From contig OZ026848.1 of NCBI GenBank assembly GCA_964023205.1, positions 5,198,501 through 5,262,500 on the forward strand: a stretch of 64,000 nucleotides of DNA. Direction: 5' to 3'. Shown piece after piece: positions 47,080-57,450 of this stretch. The notes under the pieces are model-generated. The model was not told the origin of the DNA. It was given only the letters and a program-made list of their open reading frames with translations, and did not search any database. The position numbers and the translations under genes were made by a program. This stretch comes from Lutraria lutraria (lineage: Eukaryota; Mollusca; Bivalvia; Venerida; Mactridae). The number at the start of each line of letters is the position of its first letter. Position 1 is the stretch's first letter.

Positions 47080-47345
47080 AAATGTAATTTTTGTAATCAG
47101 CAATTATTTACCTTATTACTTGTAAGAAGTGTCAGAAACAATATGTCGGCCAGACAAAACAAAAATGTAGCCAAAGAATGAATAGTCATAAGTTTGACAT
47201 TAAATATTTTCCTGAAACTTTAGCTAATGTTTCAGAACATTTGAACCTTCCTGGTCAGTCTTGATGATTTTTATTTTGTGCCTATAGACGAAGTGCACAA
47301 TAATTAGCAAAGGCTTTTAAAAGAAAACTTAATGGATGCACAGTA
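47080..47345 (+). pseudogene. Penelope-like element GIY-YIG nuclease remnant
   Basis: Translation gives KCNFCN, then after a shift YLITCKKCQKQYVGQT, RMNSHKFDIKYF and VSEHLNLPGQS, ended by TGA, with a degraded continuation DDFYFVPIDEV in another frame. The YLITCKKC...YVGQT...R...H pattern is that of the GIY-YIG endonuclease of Penelope-like retroelements. The reverse transcriptase is not seen nearby. The fragment has at least two frame breaks and is dead. Confidence 0.7.
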
Positions 47346-48624
47346 CCAGTCCAAATGGGATGAATTCAACAAATTGTATTGTAATTCTTTTTGTAAATTG
47401 TTGAAATCCATTCCAATAGTCTTTGTAGTTAATACTGGTCTTCCTTCATATCCAACATCTAAGTGTAAAATTTCCTGTAAACTCTAAAATGAAGTCCTAA
47501 CTATAATGCAGCCTAATGTCAACGACTCAACATTTACAATAAAAACGGCAAAATGCACATAATGTAACTATGCAAATTATTACTTTAATCCAGCGTTAAA
47601 AGATCCTTTTCAAGAAATAAGGCGTAAAAAGGCGCGGTGCTATGATCATTTAGAAACATTATTATTATGCGCGTGGACAGGTACAAAGGTGAAAAAGTGT
47701 GTGTACCGTTCAGCGGGCCTTATAAAAAGTCTAGGACAGCTGGGAAATGTTAGGGTAGGTCTGATATTACTTGCAATATGCGTTTTTAGGCCAAAATACT
47801 GTATAAATAAAAGTGGTAATTTATTTAATTATTTTTTACTCGTACACTCCCTCTGGAATAACCGTAACATATTCACGCACGTAATGTATTCATTTTATAA
47901 TTGACGGCGTCTTGGATCTTTTCATAGTAATATTCATTCATGTGAACTGTATACGTCTATTTTTCATCAGATTCTTTTTTGGTATCTTGTATTAAAAAGA
48001 ACAAGTACAATGTCGTTTATTCTATCATCATTTCTCGAGCCATTCACCAATCAATTATGCAACTATATGCAATTACATGGAAGATTGAATGTAATATGGG
48101 TATTGACAGAGTGAATGCATTAGGACCCTTACACTCAAAATTATATTGTCAAAATTGAGCGGATAAATGTTAAATTTCCATAATTATAAAATGATATTAA
48201 TTTTTTTTCACAATCAAAAACATTCCTTTTAGCTATTTCCCTTTATATTTGCCTTTGTTGAAAAATAGAAAAAATATAAATCTCTGTAGATATTGCAAGG
48301 TGACCACTGACCTATATTTTTCTTTATCAAATTAGATTGATAATGTGTTATTGCATCTTTTAATCATGAGTTTTCATTGACGTGGATGTTCTTCCTTCTT
48401 TTCTTTGGAAAATGGCATTTTAAGGGAAAATTACTCAAAGGAATGTCATTGTTTTTTTTTAAATATTGGTCAATCATTTTCTATCACGGAAACCTATACA
48501 AGTGACAATTATTTCGAAAATTTGTCTGCTCCATTTTGAGATAATAATTTTGGCATAAGGCTTGGAATATAAAATAAATTTGTATTTGCTTTCATTAAGT
48601 TTGTTTTCAAGCGCTATCTGTATT

Positions 48625-48891
48625 TCATTTAGCTCCGTTTGAAAGGGTTTAATGCCGTTTTCTGCGATACTCCAGTAATATACAATGGCCGGTTCAACGG
48701 CGGTTGGCTCACCTAACCAGTTTTCCCTGGACTGGAATACGACGATCCAGCAAATTCTCCAGATATGGACGAAAATGGACGGTTTTGTCAAACTTTCATG
48801 GAAGGGTATTACCTACCACGACTGAGATTCGAACCCGGATCGTCCAGTTACAATTCCAGCACACTAACCCCTGGACCAAGCCGCCGCCAGA
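48625..48891 (-). mobile_element. tRNA-derived SINE family B, copy 2 (most complete)
   Basis: Minus-strand head GGCGGCTTGGTCCAGGGG with A box, B box GGGTTCGAATCTC, then GTCGTGGTAGGTAATACC, TCCATGAAAGTTTGACAAAA, TCCATATCTGGAGAATTTG, and a 3' tail near AAAACGGCATTAAACCC. The frames on both strands here (48474-49039) are derived from the SINE. Confidence 0.85.
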
Positions 48892-49857
48892 GAATGTAAG
48901 TACTAGAGTTATCCAAACGTTCGTTAGCCTCTGCCAAACAAATGTTAGATTATATATGATTTTCGGTTATCATAAAACAAATCATTTCTGGAAATGCTTA
49001 AAACGCGGTTTCGTTAGATCGGTATCAAAGTTTAGTTAACTGCGATTGAATTATGTCTACCATGTGTCAACCAATAACAACATTTTTAGACTATCTACAA
49101 CTAGGTAGTTTCGATCAATTTCCGAGTTTGATACCAGCAGTTGATTTTCGTTTACCATATCTCAAACCAGGCAAACAAACTTTGTCTTTCAACTGGGACA
49201 TTTTCGATTTTGATTTCAGCAATTGATTTTCGGTTACCATAATTAAGAAAAATACAAATCCCCTGCTGTACTGTTCTTAAACTGTGTTAAAATCGATTGA
49301 ACAATATCATGTATATCAGTGACAGAATTGTCAAAATTGAACTCAATCTGGCGACGTTGATAATAATAATACAATTTAGTCATCTCTAATCACCCCTCAA
49401 TTACTAAGCACGGATGTAATTACACTGGCTCGTTTGGCAGGAGTAATTTACTTTTTCCAGTAGAGAAGTTTGAAGATGATGACATAGAAGATATAGTAGA
49501 TTATCTAATTTCTTATATAGTTCAGATCGAGTTTGAGGAAATGTGAGGAAGCGTTAAGACTTATCATAAAGGTGATTAGCTTATAGATCTACGTAGTTTA
49601 TTTTCGACACATACAGTCACACAACAAAGACCATCACAACGTGGACGTACGCATGGCATAGAATAGCGAAAGCGAAAGAGATTTATTTGCAAACACGCAC
49701 ACACACCTATAAATTAAGAAACAAATGTGCCCCACAGTCTATGCTTTTACTCCTCATAAGAGAATTATTTATTTTACGCGAACAGGAAGCAAAGGCCATT
49801 TTCTAAAAGTACGATCGTAAAAATGTCTCGCGTATAAACACCTACCATCAATCTAAA
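48892..49857. other. Intergenic, nothing recognised
   Basis: A GATTTTCGGTTAYCATAA motif recurs at 48958, 49141 and 49206, suggesting small local duplications. No gene is seen. Confidence 0.45.
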
Positions 49858-50038
49858 TACAGCCAAACCAAACGTGCGCAAGCGACCATTTCTGAATAAA
49901 GGTCATCCTTTGAATAAAGACAATTAAAAAAAACATCATTGCTTTTTTAGAACGAAATGACCTTTGAGAAAAGGCAACTTGTCTGTAAAAGCTATATTTT
50001 TTTTCAAAGGATGACCATTGTTCACATGTTTGGCTGTA
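49858..50038 (-). mobile_element. MITE, TACAGTCAAACC family, copy 3
   Basis: Ends TACAGCCAAACC and ATGTTTGGCTGTA with outer TA. It shares GAATAAAGGTCATCC and AACGAAATGACCTTTG with the other two copies. It directly precedes the nested element at 50049-50575. Confidence 0.8.
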
Positions 50039-50048
50039 CTTGTGTAGT

Positions 50049-50575
50049 AAAACGCCGTTAAAGTGAACTCGGATATAGTGAAGAATCAAATACAGCGATG
50101 TATTTTCATCTCCCTGGGTCCTTATTCATAAAGCATCTTAAGATTTTCTTTAACTTAAGTCGAAATTTTTACTTAAAAGTAAATCTTTTTCATGGTAAAA
50201 GTTTGTAAACCAGTCATCAAAAGTGTGAAAATGAATTACCATTTTCTTAATTGGCATCTTTAGAACAAAGATAAAATCATTTGAATCTTCCCTTCCTATT
50301 CCCATACCGCACACCTAAGTAATGGGTTATCATGATATGGTGTTCGTTCATATGTGTATTATTGTGAGTTCTTCCTTTATATTAGTACAAAAGAGGTAAG
50401 GAAAACGTCGAATTTAAGGAAAAATATAACTTAAGTTAGAAAAAGTACTTAAGATGCTTTGTGAATACGGACCCTGGACATCTCCTTCTTAATTTCCTTG
50501 TGAAGGATATAGTGAACTCTAGGGCTATGGTGAAGCAATTGTTTTCATGTCCCTAGCATTTCACTTTAACTGTTT
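50049..50575. mobile_element. Outer repeat with AAAACNNNGTTAAAGTGAA ends
   Basis: The left end AAAACGCCGTTAAAGTGAAC and right end CATTTCACTTTAACTGTTTT are inverted repeats. GGATATAGTGAA occurs just inside both ends as a direct repeat. Its interior is interrupted by the element at 50113-50477, leaving about 160 bp of outer sequence. Confidence 0.6.
50113..50477. mobile_element. MITE with CCAGGGTCC terminal inverted repeats, nested
   Basis: The left arm begins CCTGGGTCCTTATTCATAAA then GCATCTTAAG. The right arm, reversed, begins CCAGGGTCCGTATTCACAAA then GCATCTTAAG. Homology extends about 65 nt. CATCTC flanks both sides as a probable target duplication. The CAGGG-type ends suggest a hAT-like parent; this is inferred. 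Confidence 0.8.
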
Positions 50576-51264
50576 TCTACAGAATATACTTCAATATTCA
50601 CCCTAACACCACAATATTGCGTGTATTTTGTCGTTTCGTTCGACCTTCAACACATAGAATGTGATAATGACCAAACTTCATATACTACTGGACCATGTGT
50701 CACTCGTAAATACTTTGTTACTTCTACTGACAATTGTCATTTGAAATTAGATTACCATCTTTTCACTTCACCTCGTTGGTAACAATTTGTGATGCTTAAC
50801 TACATAACATACACACCTATTCAAGTTACGTAAACTGATCGAACTGTCATAGGGGATCTTTCGATTCAATTATTTGTGAGTACTGGTAGTGCACAGCTGC
50901 GTTGTGTTGATAAAAGAACAATTACGAGTGCTTTGTGACAATGTCCTAGCCATTGGATACGATATCAGTAATGAATGTTCAGTTATATGTGGAAAATACC
51001 CGTTTTCTTCTTGACATGGCATAAAGTATTTTGAGTTGTTATATATGTTGTGATGCTGTAGACCATTTGTCAAGTGTTTGTGCTATCGGTATCACACGTG
51101 TAGTAAAACAACATGTCACTGAAGAGAGCGAAATTTCTTCTCTCTGGCCAAATCGTAAAATCGCTGAGTGTCGCAATGGTAAAGAAATGGAATAATACTT
51201 ACAAATCCCACCCCAGATATTTGTAGTCTTTATTTAATTCATCATGGGAAGAAACCGATCAAGT

Positions 51265-51480
51265 GGTTATGGGCGCTGACTTGTAACCATCAGCACGGTA
51301 CCAGTACAGCTGTGAGTTCGAATCCCAACCAGGACCGAACTAATTTCAAATGCGAGGAAGCTGACCAGATAGCTTAAGGTTGTACGTTTGTTGTGCTCCT
51401 TGGACTCCTTCCACCATTCAAGCGAGAAAATGATACTGGCTGTTAGTGCGGTATTAAACCCGAAAACCAATAAAAGTACA
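51265..51480 (+). mobile_element. tRNA-derived SINE family D
   Basis: The B box GAGTTCGAATCCC follows a head with GACTTGTAACCATCAGC. The body includes TTGTTGTGCTCCTTGGACTC and ends near GTGCGGTATTAAACCCG followed by an A-rich stretch, a tail resembling those of families B and C. Confidence 0.7.
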
Positions 51481-52452
51481 AAGGATCGCAATGCTTAAAA
51501 TACTATGTTTAAAGCAGTCTTGTATTAAAGAGGCATACATAGCATGTTCAAGTAACATTAAACAACTTACGTACCATGAAACTATCTCCAAAATGAAGTC
51601 GGTCTTCCTAAATAACAATACGTAAAACATGTTTCCTAGTAAAACATGAAGGAACAATCCACAAACACATTAATGCAATTTGTCATGAAACAATACTTGC
51701 ATACTATAAACTTCTAAATTACGAAAACAAAAACGGTTTACACAAAAACACAAATGATACTAATCAATAGAACAAAATACAAGCGAGCTTTGGTCTTACT
51801 AAGGAATCTGGATAGTGGTAGGGAATTTCATAATCAAGAAAGAGCGTGATTCGATGGTGATCATGAAATGGCCAAACATAATGTCAAAATGTTTTAACAA
51901 AACTTCTAACGTGTAAATCAATCGAAGACTATCTAACAAGATAGAAGTAAACATGCGTCCTAACCAACAAAGTAAAAATCCTATTCTTTTCATGAAAAAA
52001 TCAGTTGTAAAATGTGGATGAGGCAAATAAATTAAGGGTAAGTGTTGATGTAAAGTAATTATCTTACCCAAAACTATTTAGGCTGTAAAAAGAACATAAC
52101 GCTAAATTCGTATTGTCCATTATGTTAAATAATTCAAATAGGTGGTTCTTCATAGTTACTACTACAATCTTCCCAAGAACAGTTTATGGTACACATTCAA
52201 TCGAATTTATGGTGTAAGGTTAATAGGAGTGCAGTTCGTTTTCTCGTGGATTCATCCGACGACTGAGACAGCGTATAGTGACCAAATTATTAAACATTTC
52301 CAAGGCATCCACACTAAAGCTTATCTACGATATATCAGGAGTGAATGACCGCAATGACGCTACAGTGACGCCAGCATATTAACAGCGTGCCAAGAGAACG
52401 CTTTCAGACAAAATGGTGCAAAACATTTTTGTTTAATATCTCACATTAACAA

Positions 52453-55400
52453 TTACATTTCAAAGACAAACATGAATACAGATATAACAATTGCAACGCA
52501 TGCAGTGTCAGATTGCTTACCATGGTTCGTCCAGCAAGGCCTTGCTCTGAAACCACTTGCGGTGGCTTGGACACATAGTCGGAGACTTCTGGTTCTCTTA
52601 TCCTTAGGGTTTTCCTTGTCCATTAGGTCTGGGTCGGCAAGAACGTTTTCGTTGATTTTTCCCTCTTCAATAAGCTGAAATAGACCAAATATTTAAATTG
52701 AAAAAAATCGTCATTTCGGTTGTCAGTGAAATGGTATTGGACGTATGTAGACAAAGAAAAGGATTTCTGGAGAAAAATGTTACAAAATTTTCCGATCTGC
52801 TAGGAATACTACCTTCCCCGAATCTCACCAAATACATCCAATATAAAGAAACATAAACGGAGCACAATATCCTCTAGGGGTACCGCTTTGGAATGGTTTG
52901 CGACAAGTCTACAGTGGTTTTAAATGATTAAAGGGTCCAACCTCGCTGTTGATCATTAACACCTTTTCGGGGCAGCATGTGAAAGATACGTTTGTTACAA
53001 CGATTTCCAAGGAAAGCCACATCCAGAATGCCCAACCTTGCCGTACTCACTACAGAATCACTCATGCATTGAAATTAAGTCAAGTAATGCAATATGTGTT
53101 ACATCGACTTATTATCGAAGCACTAGATCAACTTAATGAATTCTTATCAACGTAATGTAAAAAACAGCGACACAAATTAGATTGCTGTGAAGCTACAGAG
53201 ACGTGTAATACGTATTTCTTTCAGCGGGTTAATATCACGCAATAAAACATCTTCATGTGAGAAATTATCGATACATTCAACCTAAATGCCAGATCACGCG
53301 TTACATTGATATCAATATTGTCACACTTCTACCGACAACTAGTTATTTTGCGTGAATTGAAGCTCTCGATAATTTTATAACCCATCAACATTAAGCTGAC
53401 AAAGTCACAAAAATGGTCATTTTATTCCTTTAGTTATTTCCAAAAAATGTCAGATATGTATTAGGTAGGTCGCAAACATTTCTTCCTATAAAACATATCT
53501 TTTGTACTTTGGAAGTGACATTATTCCAAAATGTTCTCTTTCTTTGGATTTTGCTATTGGAAGCATTCGGGTCAGCGCCTTTATCAGGGGCGGTCAGCTA
53601 CGTATAGCATAGCGGGAATACTGATAAGTTTAGACTGACTTTAATGTTTACTAACTTTAGATAATTGCTACGTACAAGTGCTCGTAGTTAACTGGAAGAC
53701 AATTTCGGATGGATAACTGGGAAGCTTCATGAGACAAAGTCTGCATATCGCTACTTAAACACAACCAAAATGAATCATACGAGCAGCCATAAAAATATAG
53801 AAAACAAGCGTAGACGGTAAAGAGACTTCAGACTTCACTGATGAATTTGAATAATTACTTTTAGTGCAGGCTATACAATAAACAGTCTGTTATTTTCTGT
53901 ATTCCATATTGAAAGTAATAAACTCAATAATCAAAATTGCTAGTATTTTAATATCTTCATTTCAGTAAACATGGGATATATTTCATGGTAAAATATTGCT
54001 TAGCTTATATTAACCAAAGAACTATAAATGGTGTAGTGTGCGAGTGTTGATCAGAACGTATGGTTAAGTTTGTTTTATTATCAATCACTCTTGTAGGAAG
54101 TTAGTGTAAACGACATTCATAATGCTCTGGCGCTGGAATGGATCCAAAGAATGTTGTATCGACTGTCACGCGGGAGTTTCACATCCAGTAATTTCAAAAC
54201 ATATCCAATGCAAACTAATACGTAATTTACTTATCCACATAGTGCGGTGTTTTATCAGGGCTTCTCTGAGGTCTTCTCAAATAATCAGTTACACCGATAT
54301 CCATTATTAAGGAACCTCAATCTCTCTCAAGATAACGACGGTTGCCATGGAATCAGTTCTAAAGGGATTGAGAATTACTATTATCATGTGTTAATGTCTT
54401 ACATCGCCGTGTTCTAATTCTTAGTTTAAGTGCTTTGAAGTAATACACTTCCTAGGTGTTATATAGATTCCTTCGCGTTTATTCCGAATATGGACACACT
54501 GCTATCGTACTAGACAATGTCTGAACAACAATTGTTCTGTTAAGTTGTCATTCTATCGAGCCTTGAAGTGAATTAGTTGTTTTATGAGTAGGTTTATCTG
54601 TCTCATGGCTAAGCATATCTATTGTAATAACAAGAAGACGCAAAGTCAGCATATTTCTACGATGAATGAAGCCGGAATAATAATTTCGGAAAGTGATACT
54701 ATAGTTAAGCTTTTACGCGGTCCCAATTACCCATCTGCAATTTGACTGGACGAAAAAAGTGATAGAATAGGCGAACACCACGATTGTTTTGAACTTCTAA
54801 AAAGGTTAGGCGCAACATATTTTGGTAGGAAATTTTGTATCCTGTCCCAACTATCATTGCTCCGGAACATGTGATTTATGAACGTTTCAGTGTTATGTTT
54901 AACTTACAGTCTTCTTCAACGTTTATCGTTTTGATACGATTTTAATTAAAAAAAGAACCCATTTTCTCTGTGTACCCACAAGTATGTTACTTTCAAACTA
55001 ATGTTCTGGCACTAAATCCAACATTTAAAATTAGAACATGATATATTAGAAAAGAACTCATTTTCTTCTTTTAAAGTTCGCTTGGTACCCACGAGATTGT
55101 TATTTTCTTACATGCAAATTAAGGTTCTGGAACTAATTCCAACATTATTGGCGCTATTATAGTTCTTTTTGATACCAACCATGTTTAAGAATAATGAAAC
55201 AATTTTTAAAAAATACGATTTAAATGTTCTTATTTAGCAGTTCTGCATACGCTGTATTTCAATTACTAAGTAAACAATCATATTATTTAATCCCATTGTT
55301 GTATTTCTTTATGTCACCAAAATAATCTATTTTACCAAATATATCGTAGAAATTGTCACACACACTGAGTAGGTCTTCCATTTCTAGCACGAAACCTCTC

Positions 55401-57448
55401 CTGTCTGCTCAACAGTCATTCTTAAATCGTATACCAATATCGTATCCATATCAATATGGTGTGATACGGGCAATAAAAAAAGAAATGTATGCGTTCAGTG
55501 ATGTAAAGAGTTCGCGGTATTGTAAATACGGGTAATAACATAATACTGGTACGCAAAACTGAAAGGTACTTCATTATACGAAAGTATAGAGTCACGTGAT
55601 CGAGACATTTCACGCCGTTACACAACTTTGAAAGAAAAATAATTCTTGGGAAAAAATACCATGCCTATTGAATGTACCATCAAAATCTCTCTATGAGCGT
55701 ATATCATATATTGATTGACATCAAGAAAAAATAAGTACGGCAGTATTATAAATTTCGCTGGAATGAAGTTTCGGACAAGTGCTAAAAAAACATTTTCGTG
55801 CGGTTTGAAGTTCACACATCGTGGCTGTCGATTCTCACGTTGATGACGCAAATTACACTAAAATTCGTCATAAGGCCTTGAAATTTCCGAAATTCTATTC
55901 ATAGTAATTCCCGCTTTACCTGACTGTCTGGGCTGTATAAGTACTGGTTAAAGGTGCCAGGAAGCTGTGTATCCGTGCTATACACCGGGCACATGGCTGT
56001 CTATTCGAAATAAGAGCTAGGCGCATCCTCCGCCGGACATGTCTGTATCATATATCTATCTGCCTCCTTCTGGGGGCTTTCTCTCAGTCTGAGCCTCTGG
56101 TCAGAGTATCCTGTATCTGCACTGGTAGAGGATGCACCTGCGCCCTTTTTTAACGTACGTGTTGGTATGAAAAGGGCGCTATATAAATCTGAAATCTACC
56201 TATAAGGAGACCAGCATAATAAACAAAAAGGGTTCAAAGGACTGAAACCTTATACTTACTTCATCCAAGGCAAAAAGCAGAAGGTCTTTGAATTCTGATA
56301 GTTCTCGTCTGGTGTCCATATATTTAGGTCTTTTGTCTGCAGTTAATTCTTCCTGAAATATCAATGTACGCAAAACCTTTACAGTGACCTCGATGTAAAT
56401 ACAACCTATTTGTCATAAGTTTGGTTTTTGACATTGAGATGGTCTAATTATCTGAGTAGACCATGGAAATAATGCTGAATAAAAAAACAATGGACGTTAC
56501 ATTGAGATGGTCTGAATAATACAAATATCACTAAGTGATAATATAAGTTTTATTTCGAGTAGACAAGATACAAACAATATAATATTTCATATCTTTGTGA
56601 TGTTAGCATGTACTATTACAAATAGGTGTACATCACAATGAACACTTAATTATTTCATGACATTGATACATTGCCGCACCCCCTTCATTAATTATATCTC
56701 AAATTACATTTACATGCATGCCTATCAAACATGATAAAACCATTATACAGATTTCAGTACATAATGCCGTAAATAGATATTGTTTTCTGGTTACCTAACC
56801 TACCCTTATTTCTTTCCAGCGACCCTAGACTTTATTTGACCCGAAGAACACTGCACTCACTTTCCCAAGCGCTTTCAAGGGCCAAAGTAAAAGAGTACTG
56901 TACGTTAATAATCTAATATCAGCAATGTTCTAAATAAATCGACTTGTAAAGCAATGGTTACTAGCTGGACACTTACAAGACTTGTCATAAAACTGAGTTG
57001 TGCTTTATAAGACTATATGACAGAAACTATAGCATATATTCTTTTTCTCATGTACGTATCATAAGTGGTGCTTGGTGGTAATCTAATACGTAATTGAATG
57101 CCTTGATCCTGATGCAGCTACTCTATATCGTCTACAGAGATCCTACAATTATTACCCACTGAATCGGCCACGTACAAGACATTAATGAGAAAGACCTACG
57201 TAATTGCTTTTTTTCAGCCAATACAAGAATGTACATGACAAGACAATGGAATGGAAGCAAGCATCGTATGAAATGCCACTTGTACATAAATGTGTTGCTC
57301 TTTCTACAGACTCAGACAAATAAATCAGACTGATGAATGATTATTAGTATGAACAAACCTCATTGCCCTGAGTCGGTAACGCGAAGGATTGCACAAGGAC
57401 CATGCATGAAGCCAACACGGCAACAACAGTTGATGTCTTGATTTCCAT
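52453..57448 (-). CDS. Candidate secreted prohormone (neuropeptide-like), 3 coding exons
   Basis: Exons 57359-57450 (ATG at 57448), 56260-56352 and 52521-52674 join in phase 0 to at least 112 residues. Residues 1-22 (MEIKTSTVVAVLASCMVLVQ then SFA) form a signal peptide. A short acidic spacer follows, then DKR and TRR dibasic sites, a helical stretch (ELSEFKDLLLFALDELIEEG), an acidic spacer, a KDKR site, and a C-terminal peptide with two cysteines in LRLCVQATASGFRARPCW. The last exon either splices at GTAAGC after 52521 or reads on. Read-through gives NHG then K (a possible amidation signal) and a stop at 52453-52455. The layout (signal peptide, dibasic sites, two-Cys terminal peptide) is that of a neuropeptide or peptide hormone precursor acting through the secretory pathway. 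I do not recognise the family; it is not a plain match to CCHamide, elevenin, allatostatin-C, calcitonin or conopressin. The strand is opposite to PRPF40 and the two genes converge. Confidence 0.7.
52521..52674 (-). CDS. Prohormone exon 3 (two-Cys peptide)
   Basis: Acceptor CTATTTCAG at 52675 and beyond, a possible donor GTAAGC at 52515-52520, 154 nt. It encodes 51 residues from LIEEGKINENVLADPD through NPKDKR to ARPCWTNH plus one base. If the donor is used, a further exon must lie below 52.5 kb. If not, the frame continues 22 codons to TAA at 52453-52455. The donor is good but not perfect, so both are open. Confidence 0.7.
54955..55150 (+). repeat. Diverged tandem duplication, about 100-bp unit
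   Basis: Two units share AGAACYCATTTTCT, GTACCCAC, GTTCTGG and ACTAAWTCCAACATT in order, with a length difference between them. It lies inside prohormone intron 2. Confidence 0.5.
55910..56205 (+). mobile_element. Possible non-autonomous retroelement with GGCGCTATATAAAT tail
   Basis: A more GC-rich segment with CTGTCTGGGCTGTATAAG at the start and AAAGGGCGCTATATAAATC at the end. The ending resembles the 3' tails of some SINE/LINE families in aquatic animals as I recall them. Only one copy is seen and no internal promoter was identified. Confidence 0.35.
56260..56352 (-). CDS. Prohormone exon 2
   Basis: Acceptor GATATTTCAG just above 56352 and donor GTAAGT (56254-56259), 93 nt, phase 0 at both ends. 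It encodes 31 residues, EELTADKRPKYMDTRR then ELSEFKDLLLFALDE. It contains the KR and RR dibasic sites and the start of a helical segment. Confidence 0.8.
56785..56890 (-). repeat. Dispersed repeat family R, copy 3
   Basis: TTACCTAACCTACCCTTATT, CAGCGACCCTAGACTTTATT, TGACCCGAAGAAC and CAAGCGCTTTCAAGGGC follow the block order of 15975-16115 and 44785-44925. It lies inside prohormone intron 1. Confidence 0.6.
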
Positions 57449-57450
57449 TT
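57359..57450 (-). CDS. Prohormone exon 1 (start codon and signal peptide)
   Basis: Acceptor TTTATTTTCAG ends two bases before the ATG (57446-57448), so a separate 5' UTR exon is expected upstream, above 57.45 kb. It encodes 30 residues: a charged start, a hydrophobic core (VVAVLASCMVLV), a probable cleavage after SFA, then LPTQGNE. The donor is GTTTGT, phase 0. A spliced 5' UTR ending just before the ATG is common for small secreted peptides. Confidence 0.75.

Larger units (their letters stand above)
52675..56259 (-). other. Prohormone intron 2 (3.6 kb)
   Basis: Contains a diverged tandem duplication near 55.0 kb and a retroelement-like segment near 55.9-56.2 kb. No other exon was recognised. 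Confidence 0.6.
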
